From positions 1 through 46,283 of the forward strand of contig CAMFBM010000018.1 in NCBI GenBank assembly GCA_945948555.1: a stretch of 46,283 nucleotides of DNA, written 5' to 3'. Below, one piece after another: positions 32,972 through 43,723 of the stretch; the stretch's first letter is position 1, and each line of letters opens with the position of its first letter. This DNA comes from an uncultured Bacteroidales bacterium (GTDB taxonomy: Bacteria; Bacteroidota; Bacteroidia; Bacteroidales; UBA932). Below the pieces are notes generated by a model. It saw nothing but the letters and a program-made list of their open reading frames with translations. It made no database searches and was not told the DNA's origin. Made by a program: the position numbers and the translations under genes.

Positions 32972-34309
32972 TTATTTTTGAGTGCGGACCGTAGTGGTAG
33001 CCCTCATTCCGTTGCAGGAAACCGTGTATGACTGTCCATCGGTCACATCATACATAAACGCTTCCGCCGTCTGAGGATAGTAGGCCTTGTACTGGGCGAT
33101 GAGCTTGTCGCAATCCTCAGCAAGAGTAGGATCTGCATTCTTCGCCTTCACAAGGAAATCGACTGCAACCCAGTAAGGTGCACGGATTTCAATTTCATTT
33201 CCCTTACAAACGGTTGAACCCCAGATTGTTCCGGCAAGCATATATGCCTTGCCCTTTATGCTTCCGTCAGCATCCAGTTGGGCAGCCTTCTCTGCATCAG
33301 CATATGCTGCAGAGGTATTTCCGTTCTTGAGATTGAATGCAGCAAGCTCGTAATAGTAGTCTGCATCCTGCTCCGAATCGGACTCCTCGAAATCAATGGC
33401 CTCCTGCATCATCTTGTTGGCATTTTCAACTTCACCCATTGATGCATAGACCTTGTAAAGGAAGTAAGCTGAAGTGTGTGAAGGATCGTTCTTGTAAACT
33501 GTTGTGGCAGCCTTCACGAAAAGGTCGTTGTTAAGACAATTCTCGGCAAGGCTCATCATCTTCACAATGTTGAGTGCAAGGTCTGCATCCTCCGGGGCAG
33601 CCTCGAATCTTGGAGTGAAAAGGGCGATGAGGTCGTCGCACTGGGCAACCTTGCTGGTGATGAAGATATTTTCAAGATCCGAACGAAGCTTCACGATGTC
33701 AGCCTTCTTTTCTTCAGGTGTGGCAGCCTCTATTTTGTTTATGGACTCGAGCGCGGACTCGTAGGTTACCATAACCTCCTCCGGCTTCATTATTCCGTCC
33801 TTGAAGAGCGAAACGGCAGAATTGAGCTGAAACAGGAACACCTGAGGACTTGTGTTCTCACCGTTCTTTGCAATGACATCACTCAGACCGGCATAAAGTT
33901 TCTTTACATCATCCTGCATATAGTTGATCATGTCAAGAGCCTTGTTGTTCAAAACCCTGGAACTGTATTTTGGATAATACTCAAGTCTGATGTCGTGGAG
34001 CATCATCAGGGAGTCGATGAGGGCCTCCTTGTAGATGACATTGTTCTTGTTCAAGTTGATGAGGTATCTCATCAGTGACGTACCGTCAGCAAGCATTGTC
34101 TGGTTTGCAGTAGGAGGGCATAATTTGAAAGCCTTTCTCCAGTTAGGAAGAGACTCCTTGTAGTTTTTCTGCTTGTAATACTCTTTGTAATAGGAAAGAT
34201 ACTTGATACACTCCGTACTGTCAGGACCATATTTGCCCTGAGCCGAAGCGACACTGCTGCCGAAAACCACCATCACGGCAGTAAAAAACAAAAGCGCAAT
34301 CTTTTTCAT
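32972..34309 (-). CDS. TPR-repeat envelope protein
   Basis: A 445-residue exported protein with tetratricopeptide-like helical repeats. Seen: a cleavable signal peptide (MKKIALLFFTAVMVVFG then SVASAQ), repeats such as YYKEYYKQKNYKESLPNWRK near the start and YYELAAFNLKNGNTSAAYAD in the second half. It most likely binds other proteins at the envelope. The start at 34309 is chosen because it begins a clean signal peptide; the frame is open further up to 34381 but that would overlap the preceding gene. It sits between the outer-membrane protein gene and lptC, an arrangement I associate with Bacteroidota envelope assembly; the role is not known. Confidence 0.82.
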   Translation of the reverse strand: MKKIALLFFTAVMVVFGSSVASAQGKYGPDSTECIKYLSYYKEYYKQKNYKESLPNWRKAFKLCPPTANQTMLADGTSLMRYLINLNKNNVIYKEALIDSLMMLHDIRLEYYPKYSSRVLNNKALDMINYMQDDVKKLYAGLSDVIAKNGENTSPQVFLFQLNSAVSLFKDGIMKPEEVMVTYESALESINKIEAATPEEKKADIVKLRSDLENIFITSKVAQCDDLIALFTPRFEAAPEDADLALNIVKMMSLAENCLNNDLFVKAATTVYKNDPSHTSAYFLYKVYASMGEVENANKMMQEAIDFEESDSEQDADYYYELAAFNLKNGNTSAAYADAEKAAQLDADGSIKGKAYMLAGTIWGSTVCKGNEIEIRAPYWVAVDFLVKAKNADPTLAEDCDKLIAQYKAYYPQTAEAFMYDVTDGQSYTVSCNGMRATTTVRTQK

Positions 34310-34328
34310 TATATATTTGATTTTTTTG

Positions 34329-35651
34329 TTATTCATACCTTTGTTTCTGGAACCATATATCGTGAATATTGAACCCGACATTGAATGTCATGTACATCTC
34401 CCTGACCATATTGTTCCTCATACTTCCCTTCTGTCCAAGGTCTATCCCGACGGATATTCCGTTGTAAAGCCTGTACACAGGGAAGGTCATACCGAGGGTT
34501 ATGCCGTAGGAATCAACCCTGTTTCCATTGAACCTGTAATAGGCCTGGTCATAATAGACACCTGCCCTGTAGGCACATTTTCTCATATAGTACCTGATGT
34601 CGTTCCTGTTAGGCACTATCTCGAATCCTGCCCTGAACGACTGGGAGACAGCAGCCGAGAATCCGTCAGTGTTGTACCCCAGGTACCTGCCGTTGTCAAT
34701 GTTGGTATTCCTCCAGTCTGACCTGAGATAATCAAGCTCCACACTCCATCTCTCACCACCTTTCAGGGCTATTCCGACTCCAAGCTCATCCCCCATCCTC
34801 AGGGCATCCCTGTTGTTCAGAACAATGTTTGAAACAGTGTCCCTTATGCTCGAAAGTTCGGCATACTCGTACTGTGTAGTCAGACCTTTCATCCTGGTTC
34901 CGAACCTGTAGGTGGCACCGACAGTAAGACTCATCGATTTGCCGAGATTCTGCTCATACTGAAGTCCCAATTTACCGGTCAGAGCCCTCACAAGCACGGT
35001 CGATCCGGCATAGATGTCACGCAGGGAGGCATCCTCATAGTCCATTTTGAAAGCCTTGTCGAGGGTTCCGAAATAGTAGATGAGTTCAGCTCCGACAGAT
35101 AATCTTTTCCAGAATGTCGCTCCGGCTGCTGCAAACAGCTGATAGACACTCCCCTCTCCGTAGTATGTCCTGTTGACGTTGTTGGTCACTCCGATTATGT
35201 TCTTGTCGGACTCGAAACTCGAATAGTCGTATCCGACGTCGCTGAAAGGAGAGATTCCAACCATGAATGAGGAGGACTTGTAAATCGGAAACGCAAAGAT
35301 GAAATCGGAGATATTGAAGGTGTTGTTTCCCGAGCGATACTTCATCCCGTCGAGATTCTGGTCGAAGATTTTGTTATTCTCAGTGAGTCCGAAGTCAAGC
35401 ATGAAAGAACAGGAATCCATCGCTGTGATGGCGGCAGGGTTCATACAATTGATGAACCTCCTGTTGCGTGCGGCTATTCCCACTCCACCCATACTCTTGT
35501 TGAATGCAGTCCCGCGGCTTGCAAGGTCTCCTATTCCGAAAACGGTATATGGCGAATACGCTCCGTATGCATTGCCGGTCTGTGCCCCGGAAGACAGTCC
35601 GGAACACAACAATGCGAAGATAAAAAGTATTCTAAGCGTACTTTTTGTCAT
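34329..35651 (-). CDS. Outer membrane beta-barrel protein (FadL/OMPP1-like)
   Basis: A 440-residue predicted outer-membrane barrel. Seen: signal peptide ending near CSGLSSGAQ, then NAYGAYSPYTVFGIGDLAS and KSMGGVGIAARNRRFINCMNPA, which is the start typical of FadL-like barrels in Bacteroidota, followed by alternating beta-strand patterns to the end. The cargo may be a hydrophobic compound but is not predictable. ATG at 35651 overlaps the 3' end of coaX by 20 nt; a start at 35663 is also open. Confidence 0.82.
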   Translation of the reverse strand: MTKSTLRILFIFALLCSGLSSGAQTGNAYGAYSPYTVFGIGDLASRGTAFNKSMGGVGIAARNRRFINCMNPAAITAMDSCSFMLDFGLTENNKIFDQNLDGMKYRSGNNTFNISDFIFAFPIYKSSSFMVGISPFSDVGYDYSSFESDKNIIGVTNNVNRTYYGEGSVYQLFAAAGATFWKRLSVGAELIYYFGTLDKAFKMDYEDASLRDIYAGSTVLVRALTGKLGLQYEQNLGKSMSLTVGATYRFGTRMKGLTTQYEYAELSSIRDTVSNIVLNNRDALRMGDELGVGIALKGGERWSVELDYLRSDWRNTNIDNGRYLGYNTDGFSAAVSQSFRAGFEIVPNRNDIRYYMRKCAYRAGVYYDQAYYRFNGNRVDSYGITLGMTFPVYRLYNGISVGIDLGQKGSMRNNMVREMYMTFNVGFNIHDIWFQKQRYE

Positions 35652-36357
35652 AATCATCAGCAATTAAGGCTAACCCCATCATAATAAGGTTACAAACTAC
35701 AAAGATGGAGTTTTTCATTTTTTTTGCAAAATAAATCGCGTCGCCTCCTGTAAAAACGACGATATTACCCGGTTTTTGGGCAGAGTAGCCGTCAATTTCA
35801 AACATTATGCCTTTAATGACCCCTGCTTCAATGGAAGAGACAACCGATGTTCCTTCCTCTTCTATTGCATCAGGGGTATCAAGCAAAGGAAGGCTTCTGG
35901 AATATCTGTTTACTGCCTTGAATCTTGTCCTGCATCCGAGGGATATGTTGCCTCCTTCATATTTTCCTTCACTGTCGAGGAAATCTATTGTCAGCGTCGT
36001 CCCGAAATCAAAGACCGTGCATCCCCTGCCTTTGAAAAGATACCTCGCAGCAATGATGGAGGCGGCCCTGTCAGGGGTCAGATACGGCGGCAGCCCATAT
36101 TCCTTAACTGTTTCAATATTCCTTGAATCCATAAAAATCAAAGTCTCGCACTCCCCTTCAAGAATCTGACGGTTTCTGGAGGACATTTCACGCACCGTCG
36201 AGACTACCATTATGACAGGCTTGTTCTTTGATGTCAGGGAAAGAATGAAATCAAGGATTCTCTCTCCCTGGTATCTGAATGTCTTTCCGAGCGTCATTCC
36301 GTCCGCCCAGGCCGCCTTCAGAGCTGTGTTGCCGATGTCGATTACAAGGTTTGCCAC
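35632..36357 (-). CDS. coaX: Type III pantothenate kinase
   Basis: CoaX phosphorylates pantothenate, the first step of coenzyme A synthesis. 241 residues. Seen: the N-terminal phosphate loop VIDIGNT (5-11), the PDRAA block (usually GDRAA in the family, so TPDR is a variant), FDFGTTLTIDF, and GGNISLG. It starts with GTG. The gene overlaps the outer-membrane protein gene downstream and leads the envelope operon. Its promoter lies directly behind the mfd stop. Confidence 0.92.
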   Translation of the reverse strand: MANLVIDIGNTALKAAWADGMTLGKTFRYQGERILDFILSLTSKNKPVIMVVSTVREMSSRNRQILEGECETLIFMDSRNIETVKEYGLPPYLTPDRAASIIAARYLFKGRGCTVFDFGTTLTIDFLDSEGKYEGGNISLGCRTRFKAVNRYSRSLPLLDTPDAIEEEGTSVVSSIEAGVIKGIMFEIDGYSAQKPGNIVVFTGGDAIYFAKKMKNSIFVVCNLIMMGLALIADDYDKKYA

Positions 36358-36380
36358 TGCTTTGATTTTTCAAACGGGGA

Positions 36381-36388
36381 CAAAAGTA
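36381..36388 (-). promoter_or_regulatory. -7 element of the coaX operon
   Basis: The minus strand reads TACTTTTG, matching TAnnTTTG, 23 nt before the GTG of coaX and 6 nt after the mfd stop. Confidence 0.5.
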
Positions 36389-36394
36389 CAAATT

Positions 36395-39300
36395 TTATTG
36401 TAATTTCTTCAACAAACCGTATGCTTTGGCTATGCTGTCGACATTCCTGGACAGAATCCTGAGTTTCTCGTCATTCTGTTTCAATTCGAAAAGCGGAGCA
36501 TTGCGGTTGATGTTCTCCAGAACGTCGGCGAAACGCTTCGACCGGTAATACTTTGAAACCGGATTCGAGACAAAGAAGGCAATCAGCACACCGTTCTTTA
36601 TAATCACCTTCTCAAAACCGATCTTCTCGGCAAGATGACGTATTCTGACAATATCAAACAGTCTCTGGACCTCGGCAGGGAATTTTCCGAACCTGTCCTC
36701 AAGGCGCTTCTCCATCTGCTGCAGGGTCTTGTCATCCTGGGTGGAGTCCAGTTCCTTGTAGATTCTGATTTTCTCGGCAGTTATGTCAATGTAGGAGTCC
36801 GGGATGAGAGCCATCTGGTCGGTCTCGATTGTGCAGTCAGGAATGAAGGATTCCTCCTGGGTCCTTGTGGACATTCCGGTCTCGACTCCCAACTCCTCCA
36901 TTGCCTCGGCAAGGATTTTCTGATAGGTCTCGAAGCCCATATCGGAGATGTAGCCGCTCTGCTCCGCACCCAGGAGATTTCCTGCACCTCTTATGTCAAG
37001 GTCCTGCATTGCAATGTTGAATCCGCTGCCAAGATCCGAGAAAGCCTCGATGGCCTTCAATCTCCTTCTGGCATCGTCAGTTATGGAAACAAGAGGAGGC
37101 ACGATAAGATAGCAGAATGCCCTCTTGTTCGACCTTCCCACCCTGCCCCTGAGCTGATGCAGGTCACTCAGACCTATGTTCTGAGCCTGATTGATGATTA
37201 TGGTGTTGGCATTCGGGATGTCAAGGCCGTTCTCGATGATGGTCGTGCACAGAAGCATGTCGTAGTCTCCGTCCATGAAGTCAAGAATCTTGTTTTCAAG
37301 TTCCTTTGCCTCCATCTGTCCGTGTGCGACACAGATTCTCATGTCCGGAATCATCCTCTGAAGGATGTCACAGATGGACGGCAGTTCTTCCACCCTGTTG
37401 TGAACGAAGAACACCTGCCCTCCCCTGTCCAGTTCGTAATTGATGATGTTCCTGACGGAATCCTGCTCGAAAAGCATGATCTCGGTCTGAACAGGAATCC
37501 TGTTCGGCGGCGGAGTGTTGATGATGGAAAGGTCCCTTGCCCCGAGAAGAGAGAACTGCAAGGTCCTCGGAATCGGAGTTGCGGTCAGGGTCAGGGTGTC
37601 AACCGAAAGTTTGATTTGCCTGAGTTTCTCTTTGGCACTCACCCCGAACTTCTGCTCCTCGTCAATCACGAGAAGTCCCAGGTCCTTGAACTCAAAGCCT
37701 TTGCCCAAAAGTTTGTGGGTACCTATCACTATGTCGAGACGGCCATTCCTTAATCTCTCCTGAATGTCGGAAATCTCCCTGGCCGTGCGCAGCCTGCTCA
37801 CGAAGTCGATGTTGCATGGAAAATCCTTGAGCCTGTTGCGGAAAGTGTTGTAGTGCTGGAGAGCCAGAATCGTGGTAGGCACCAGAACGGCAACCTGCTT
37901 GCTGTCGGCGACCGCCTTGAATGCAGCCCTGATGGCCACCTCTGTTTTTCCGAATCCGACATCGCCGCAGACAAGACGGTCCATCGGACAACTGTCCTCC
38001 ATGTCCCTCTTGACGGCAGCCACAGCCTTTTCCTGGTCAGGAGTGTCCTCGTACATAAAAGAAGACTCCAGTTCCGTCTGAAGATAAGTATCTGCAGAAA
38101 AGGCGAATCCCTTCGCAGCCTTTCTCTTTGCGTACAGTTGGATGAGTTCCCTGGCGATGTCCTTAACCTTTGACTTCGCGCTGCTCTTGAGGTTCTGCCA
38201 GGCCTTCGAGCCCAGTTTGTTGATCTTCGGAGGCTCAGAATCCTTCGAACGGTACCTTGAAATCTTGTGAAGGGCGTGAACGGAGACGAAGACCACATCG
38301 TTGTCCTTGTAAATCAGCTTAACTACCTCATTGACACGCCCTTTCTCGTCCCTGATTTTCACCAGTCCCCCGAAAATTCCGACACCGTGGTTGATGTGCA
38401 CGATATAGTCACCTATATTAAATGCAGCCAGGTCATTGATTGTCAGCTGTTCACTCCTTTCGACCGTCCTCCTGAGGGAGACCCTGTGGAACCTGTCGAA
38501 AATCTCGTGATCCGAATAGCAGCAGACCTTGTCGTCATTGTCGATGAACCCGCTGTGGATGTTAACCTTGGAGCGGAACTCAGGCATTATACCTCCGTTT
38601 TGTGACAGGATGGACCTCATCCTCTCCAACTGAGACTCCTTCTCTCCGAAGATTATGACACGGTATCCCTCTTCAAGACGCTTCCTTATGTCTTCCGTCA
38701 GCAGTTCGAAATTCTTGTTGAACACCGGCTGGGGAGTAATGTCGAACTTCACCGCAACCTCCTGCGGACATCCGAGAGGCACATCCAGATACACTCTCCG
38801 GAACTTCTCAAGTCCCTTCACGAAAGCCTCGTCCCTGTAAACGTCGGAAGAATCCATCCACACCCTGCAGTCCTCCGGCAGCACTTCCGTCACAGGCACC
38901 ATCCTGATGTCCGATGACCTTGAGACCACGTCAGGGTAGATGTCCACGCTCTGCTCGCTCCTGACAGACAACTGGGTGTTCGCATCAAAGACCCCGATGG
39001 AATCGATCTCATCCCCGAAAAGGGAGATTCGGAAAGGATTGTTGAAGGAATAGGAAAATATGTCCACAATACCCCCTCTGAGCGCATACTGCCCCGGTTC
39101 CGAGACGAAATCGACCTTCTCAAAACCGCTTCCGTAAAGAATCTCCCCGATTCTGTCCCTGCTGATTTCCTCCCCGACAGTCAGTTTCAGAAGCGATTTG
39201 CTGAAGGCCTCCCTGTCAGGAACCTCCTCAGCAAGAGCCTGCGGGTAGGACACCACGAAAATCGGCTTGCAGGAAGTGTCTCCCCTGACGATTTGGTCAA

Positions 39301-39589
39301 GCGCAGAAGTCCTCTGCACCCTGAGGGTTGCCCTGTAGTTGCTCCTCTCAAGATTCCGTCCGGTTCCCGTCAGAAGAAAGACCCTGTCCCCTTCCACAAG
39401 ATTGTAAAGATCTGCTGCACAATACTCTGCACTCTCCTTGTCCGGAAGAACAACAAGATGCATACCTTCCCTGGCAACCTGTGAAAGGACGAACCAGCGC
39501 GCTGAAAGGAAAAGTCCGCTGCAGAAAACAGCCCCAGAAGAAGCCGATTTGGCGGAAAGTTCCTCCGTTTTCTTTGAACTTATCAACAT
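36395..39589 (-). CDS. mfd: Transcription-repair coupling factor Mfd
   Basis: Mfd releases RNA polymerase stalled at DNA lesions and recruits UvrA. 1064 residues, slightly short for the family. Seen: UvrB-like N-terminal region (QYALRGGIVDIFSY), the RNA-polymerase-interacting domain (DYIVHINHGVGIFGGL), Walker A GDVGFGKT (about 543-550), the DEEQ box in LLVIDEEQKFGV (about 645), TATPIPRTLQ, the helicase C motif QLRGRVGRS, and a C-terminal TRCF domain. It is divergent from ruvB across an AT-rich 290-bp region. With mutS, uvrC and ruvB, four DNA repair genes lie in this window in separate units. Confidence 0.96.
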   Translation of the reverse strand: MLISSKKTEELSAKSASSGAVFCSGLFLSARWFVLSQVAREGMHLVVLPDKESAEYCAADLYNLVEGDRVFLLTGTGRNLERSNYRATLRVQRTSALDQIVRGDTSCKPIFVVSYPQALAEEVPDREAFSKSLLKLTVGEEISRDRIGEILYGSGFEKVDFVSEPGQYALRGGIVDIFSYSFNNPFRISLFGDEIDSIGVFDANTQLSVRSEQSVDIYPDVVSRSSDIRMVPVTEVLPEDCRVWMDSSDVYRDEAFVKGLEKFRRVYLDVPLGCPQEVAVKFDITPQPVFNKNFELLTEDIRKRLEEGYRVIIFGEKESQLERMRSILSQNGGIMPEFRSKVNIHSGFIDNDDKVCCYSDHEIFDRFHRVSLRRTVERSEQLTINDLAAFNIGDYIVHINHGVGIFGGLVKIRDEKGRVNEVVKLIYKDNDVVFVSVHALHKISRYRSKDSEPPKINKLGSKAWQNLKSSAKSKVKDIARELIQLYAKRKAAKGFAFSADTYLQTELESSFMYEDTPDQEKAVAAVKRDMEDSCPMDRLVCGDVGFGKTEVAIRAAFKAVADSKQVAVLVPTTILALQHYNTFRNRLKDFPCNIDFVSRLRTAREISDIQERLRNGRLDIVIGTHKLLGKGFEFKDLGLLVIDEEQKFGVSAKEKLRQIKLSVDTLTLTATPIPRTLQFSLLGARDLSIINTPPPNRIPVQTEIMLFEQDSVRNIINYELDRGGQVFFVHNRVEELPSICDILQRMIPDMRICVAHGQMEAKELENKILDFMDGDYDMLLCTTIIENGLDIPNANTIIINQAQNIGLSDLHQLRGRVGRSNKRAFCYLIVPPLVSITDDARRRLKAIEAFSDLGSGFNIAMQDLDIRGAGNLLGAEQSGYISDMGFETYQKILAEAMEELGVETGMSTRTQEESFIPDCTIETDQMALIPDSYIDITAEKIRIYKELDSTQDDKTLQQMEKRLEDRFGKFPAEVQRLFDIVRIRHLAEKIGFEKVIIKNGVLIAFFVSNPVSKYYRSKRFADVLENINRNAPLFELKQNDEKLRILSRNVDSIAKAYGLLKKLQ

Positions 39590-39879
39590 TTGACCCGATT
39601 TTTCTGTTAATAACCTATTGAAAACCCTGTTAAAAAGTTTTAAAAACTAAATTATGACCTTACAAAAATCCGCATACCGGAAGACAAAAACGAAAAAGCA
39701 ACAGGTGCGAACAATTTTTTCCAAAAAATGACCAAATAGGTTCTCAACAATTTAAGGTATATGTAATATATTGATATTCAATATATATATAATACTTGTC
39801 AACATTTCAACAGCAATATAAGAAACAAGACTTATTAAAAAATAAACTATATTTGTATTTGTAATTTTTTGATACTGAT
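39590..39879. other. AT-rich divergent region between mfd and ruvB
   Basis: Strongly AT-rich, with TATATAT runs at 39786-39792 and A/T-runs. It contains the ruvB promoter near its right end. No perfect DnaA box (TTATCCACA) was seen, nor any gene. Confidence 0.5.
39848..39855 (+). promoter_or_regulatory. -7 element of ruvB
   Basis: TATATTTG, 24 nt before the ATG at 39880. Confidence 0.55.
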
Positions 39880-40902
39880 ATGGCGGAAGTGTTCGACCCT
39901 CACAGAATCGAGGGCAAAGATAAGGATTTGGACGGAATAATCAGACCGCAGGACCTTAATGAATTCACCGGACAGGACAAGATAATCTCAAACCTCAAGA
40001 TTTTCGTGCAGGCCGCGAAGATGAGAGGGGAGTCCCTGGACCACGTTCTTTTCCACGGCCCTCCTGGATTGGGGAAGACCACTCTGGCGCACATCATAGC
40101 CAATGAGTTGGGTGTGAATATGAAAGTAACTTCCGGGCCGGTCCTTGACAAACCCGGTGACCTTGCCGGGCTTCTCACTTCGCTGGACGAAGGGGATGTA
40201 CTTTTCATCGATGAGATCCACCGCCTTTCCCCCGTCGTTGAGGAATACCTATATTCCGCTATGGAGGACTTTGTCATAGACATAATGATTGACAAGGGAC
40301 CGGGTGCCCGTTCCGTCCGCATCTCCCTGAATCCTTTCACACTTGTCGGGGCGACCACCCGAAGCGGCCTTCTGACATCACCTCTGAGAGCCCGTTTCGG
40401 AATAAAATGCGCCCTTGAGTACTACGACACCGCCAATCTGGTACATATAGTGAAAAGGAGTGCATCTATATTAAATATAGGTATAGAGGAGGATGCAGCC
40501 TTTGAGATTGCCCTCAGAAGCCGTGGAACGCCCCGGATTGCAAACTCGCTTCTGCGGCGGGTAAGGGACTTCGCCCAGGTGGTCGGAAACGGTCAGATCG
40601 ATTTGAAGATTGCCCGCTATGCCCTTGACGCGCTGAACATCGACAAGAGGGGACTGGACGCAATCGACAACAAGATTCTCAGAACCATCATCACGAAGTT
40701 CAACGGCGGACCCGTCGGGGCGAACACCATTGCGACGGCGGTGGGGGAGGACCAGGGGTCACTTGAGGAGGTCTATGAACCGTTCCTCATCAAGGAAGGA
40801 TTCATCGTCAGGACTCCGAGGGGGAGGGAAGCTACATCCCTTGCCTACAGGCATCTGGGACTTGAACCGTCGCAAGGTCCTGATTCTCCATCTCTTTTTT
40901 GA
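39880..40902 (+). CDS. ruvB: Holliday junction branch-migration helicase RuvB
   Basis: AAA+ motor that, with RuvA, drives Holliday junction branch migration. 340 residues, typical. Seen: [12 protein letters not shown] (21-31), Walker A GPPGLGKT (60-67), Walker B FIDEIH (Asp111-Glu112), sensor 1 in [17 protein letters not shown] with the arginine finger region, and the C-terminal winged helix with RTPRGREAT. ruvA and ruvC are not adjacent. Confidence 0.97.
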   Translation: MAEVFDPHRIEGKDKDLDGIIRPQDLNEFTGQDKIISNLKIFVQAAKMRGESLDHVLFHGPPGLGKTTLAHIIANELGVNMKVTSGPVLDKPGDLAGLLTSLDEGDVLFIDEIHRLSPVVEEYLYSAMEDFVIDIMIDKGPGARSVRISLNPFTLVGATTRSGLLTSPLRARFGIKCALEYYDTANLVHIVKRSASILNIGIEEDAAFEIALRSRGTPRIANSLLRRVRDFAQVVGNGQIDLKIARYALDALNIDKRGLDAIDNKILRTIITKFNGGPVGANTIATAVGEDQGSLEEVYEPFLIKEGFIVRTPRGREATSLAYRHLGLEPSQGPDSPSLF

Positions 40903-40909
40903 TACTTAT

Positions 40910-40941
40910 TTTGTTTAAGTGCATAAAAATCCGTAAAATTG
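40910..40941 (+). promoter_or_regulatory. Probable frdAB promoter
   Basis: TTTG (40910-40913), 20 nt, then TAAAATTG (40934-40941), one base off TAnnTTTG, 27 nt before the frdA ATG. Confidence 0.45.
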
Positions 40942-40968
40942 TGCCGAAATTTCAATACACACTATAAA

Positions 40969-42915
40969 ATGGCCGAAAAATTAATTTCTAAGATTCCTGA
41001 GGGACCTTTGTCTGAGAAATGGACAAAGCACAAATCTCAGATCCGTGTTGTCAGTCCGGGCAACAAAAGGAAACTCGAAGTCATTGTCATAGGAACAGGT
41101 CTCGGAGGAGCGTCTGCAGCTGCTTCTCTCGGAGAACTTGGCTATAACGTCAAAGTGTTCTGCATCAGCGATTCACCTCGTCGCGCCCACTCAATCGCGG
41201 CACAGGGAGGTATCAATGCGGCAAAGAACTACCAGAACGACAACGACTCCATCTACCGTCTTTTCTATGACACAATCAAGGGTGGTGACTACAGAAGCCG
41301 CGAAGCCAATGTGTACCGTCTTGCGGAGGTCAGCAACAACATCATCGACCAGTGCGTTGCACAGGGCGTTCCTTTCGCAAGGGAGTACGGCGGACTTCTC
41401 GCCAACCGCTCTTTCGGAGGTGCGCAGGTCAGCCGTACCTTCTACGCCCGCGGACAAACCGGACAGCAGCTTCTTCTGGGTGCATACGCAGCTCTCAACA
41501 GGCAGATTGCAGCTGGAACCGTGAAGAGCTACCCTCGTCACGAAATGCTTGATCTGGTTCTCATCAACGGAGAAGCAAAGGGAATTATCGCCAGGAATCT
41601 CGTTACTGGAGAAATTGAAAGATTCGGAGCACACGCCGTAGTCATTGCTTCCGGTGGATACGGAAACACCTACTTCCTCTCTACCAACGCAATGAACAGC
41701 AACGGTTCTGCGGCCTGGCAGTGCTACAAGAAAGGCGCTTTCTTCGCAAATCCTTGTTTTGCCCAGATTCACCCGACCTGTATTCCGGTTCACGGAGAGC
41801 AGCAGTCAAAACTGACCCTTATGTCAGAGTCACTGCGCAACGACGGCCGTATCTGGGTTCCTAAGAAGAAAGAGGATGTGGAGAAACTCCGCAAACATCA
41901 GATCAAACCTTCGGACATCGCAGAAGAGGACAGGGACTACTACCTTGAGCGCCGCTATCCTGCATTCGGAAACCTCGTGCCTCGTGACGTGGCTTCCCGT
42001 GCCGCAAAAGAGCGCTGTGACGCCGGCTACGGTGTGAACGAGACAGGTCTGGCAGTCTTCCTTGATTTCAAGACAGCCATCGAGCGCCTCGGAGAGGATA
42101 TTATCAGAAAGAGATACGGAAACCTCTTCCAGATGTACGAGAAAATCACGGCAACCAACCCTTACAAGGAGCCGATGATGATCTACCCTGCAATCCACTA
42201 CACAATGGGAGGAATCTGGGTTGACTACAACCTTATGACCACCATCCCTGGTCTTTACGCAATCGGTGAGGCAAACTTCTCCGATCACGGTGGAAACAGG
42301 CTCGGTGCATCAGCCCTTATGCAGGGTCTTGCAGACGGTTATTTCATCCTTCCATACACTATCGGAGACTACCTTGCATCCAAGTTCAAGGAGCCGAAGA
42401 CAGACACCAATGCTCCTGAGTTTGCAGAGGCTGAGAAGGCAGTCCGTGCCAAGATTGAAAAACTCTTCTCAATCAAGGGTAAGGAGAGCGTGGACACAAT
42501 CCACAAGCGTCTGGGACACATTATGTGGGAGTATGTCGGAATGGCCCGCAACGCAGAAGGTCTGAAGGAAGGTATCAAACGCATTCAGGAACTCAAGAAG
42601 GAATTCTGGAGCAATGTCTATGTTGCAGGTGAGAACGGTGAGTTCAACCAGGAACTTGAGAAGGCTCTCAGGCTTGCCGACTTCCTTGAAATCGGTGAAC
42701 TTATGGCCCGTGACGCACTCAACAGAAACGAATCCTGCGGAGGTCACTTCCGTGAGGAGTACCAGACAGAGGACGGAGAGACCAAGCGTGACGACGAAAA
42801 CTATATGTATGTAGCCGCGTGGGAGTACAAGGGCGAGGGCGTTGAGCCTGAGCTCCACAAGGAACCTCTCAAGTACGAGAACATAAAGATAGCTACCAGA
42901 AACTATAAAGACTGA
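40969..42915 (+). CDS. frdA: Fumarate reductase/succinate dehydrogenase flavoprotein subunit
   Basis: Catalytic subunit interconverting fumarate and succinate; in anaerobic Bacteroidota it acts as the terminal fumarate reductase leading to succinate or propionate. 648 residues. Seen: FAD-binding [11 protein letters not shown] (41-51), the covalent-FAD histidine in [11 protein letters not shown] (His74), [20 protein letters not shown] and the substrate-site block [17 protein letters not shown]. The start [11 protein letters not shown] at 40969 follows a promoter; the open frame from 40939 overlaps it. frdB follows after 6 nt. The cytochrome b subunit gene, normally directly upstream in Bacteroidota, is not here; ruvB is. 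Confidence 0.95.
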   Translation: MAEKLISKIPEGPLSEKWTKHKSQIRVVSPGNKRKLEVIVIGTGLGGASAAASLGELGYNVKVFCISDSPRRAHSIAAQGGINAAKNYQNDNDSIYRLFYDTIKGGDYRSREANVYRLAEVSNNIIDQCVAQGVPFAREYGGLLANRSFGGAQVSRTFYARGQTGQQLLLGAYAALNRQIAAGTVKSYPRHEMLDLVLINGEAKGIIARNLVTGEIERFGAHAVVIASGGYGNTYFLSTNAMNSNGSAAWQCYKKGAFFANPCFAQIHPTCIPVHGEQQSKLTLMSESLRNDGRIWVPKKKEDVEKLRKHQIKPSDIAEEDRDYYLERRYPAFGNLVPRDVASRAAKERCDAGYGVNETGLAVFLDFKTAIERLGEDIIRKRYGNLFQMYEKITATNPYKEPMMIYPAIHYTMGGIWVDYNLMTTIPGLYAIGEANFSDHGGNRLGASALMQGLADGYFILPYTIGDYLASKFKEPKTDTNAPEFAEAEKAVRAKIEKLFSIKGKESVDTIHKRLGHIMWEYVGMARNAEGLKEGIKRIQELKKEFWSNVYVAGENGEFNQELEKALRLADFLEIGELMARDALNRNESCGGHFREEYQTEDGETKRDDENYMYVAAWEYKGEGVEPELHKEPLKYENIKIATRNYKD

Positions 42916-42921
42916 TTTGAA

Positions 42922-43701
42922 ATGGATTTGACTTTGAAAGTATGGCGTCAGAAAAACGCCAAGTCTAAGGGTCACTTTGAGACCTATAAGGTCAGGAATA
43001 TCTCTCCTGACAGCTCTTTCCTCGAGATGCTTGACATTCTGAATGAGCAGCTGATTTCAGAGGGTATTGATCCGGTAGCTGTTGAGAAAGGCTGCAAGAG
43101 CTCCGGCCCTGTGTCATTCGACCATGACTGCCGCGAGGGAATCTGCGGTGCCTGCTCACTATACATCAACGGTAGGGCACACGGCCCAGACGATGAGGTG
43201 ACAACCTGCCAGCTGCATATGCGCAAGTTCAAGGACGGTGACACAATCACCATCGAGCCTTGGAGAAGCAAGGGATTCCCTGTAATCAAGGACCTTGTCG
43301 TTGACCGTCAGGCATTTGACAAGATTCTTCAGGCAGGTGGATTCGTTTCAGTGGGAACCGGCGGTGTTCCTGACGGAAATGCAATTCCTATCCCTCAGGA
43401 GAAGGCAGAGGAGAGCATGGACGGAGCAGCCTGCATCGGATGCGGTGCCTGTGTGGCCACCTGCAAGAACGGTTCAGCAATGCTCTTCGTTGCAGCCCGC
43501 GTTAGTTCACTCGCACTTCTGCCACAGGGCAAGGTTGAGGGAGCGAAACGTGCAAAGGCTATGGTTGCAAAGATGGACGAGCTCGGCTTCGGTGCCTGCA
43601 CCAACACGAGGGCTTGCGAGATGGAATGTCCTAAGCACATTACCGTCAATCATATAGCAAGGCTCAATCGCGAATTCCTTTGCGCAAAGTTCAAGGACTA
43701 G
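42922..43701 (+). CDS. frdB: Fumarate reductase/succinate dehydrogenase iron-sulfur subunit
   Basis: Electron-transfer subunit joining the flavoprotein to the quinone-binding membrane anchor. 259 residues. Seen: the [2Fe-2S] ligands Cys70, Cys75, Cys78 (in [11 protein letters not shown]) and Cys96, the [4Fe-4S] set Cys171, Cys174, Cys177, Cys181 ([11 protein letters not shown]), and the third-cluster set Cys226, Cys232, Cys236 ([13 protein letters not shown]). All cluster ligands are present, so it should be functional. It ends before a strong terminator. Confidence 0.95.
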   Translation: MDLTLKVWRQKNAKSKGHFETYKVRNISPDSSFLEMLDILNEQLISEGIDPVAVEKGCKSSGPVSFDHDCREGICGACSLYINGRAHGPDDEVTTCQLHMRKFKDGDTITIEPWRSKGFPVIKDLVVDRQAFDKILQAGGFVSVGTGGVPDGNAIPIPQEKAEESMDGAACIGCGACVATCKNGSAMLFVAARVSSLALLPQGKVEGAKRAKAMVAKMDELGFGACTNTRACEMECPKHITVNHIARLNREFLCAKFKD

Positions 43702-43723
43702 TCGTCTGCTTATAAATTGAAAG

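Noticed and set aside
39590..39879. Replication origin in the AT-rich mfd-ruvB region
   Set aside because: Gene orientation changes here and the region is AT-rich with GTTAATAACC-like words, but no perfect DnaA box cluster was seen, and dnaA/dnaN are absent. Skew was not computed. Ordinary divergent promoters explain it.
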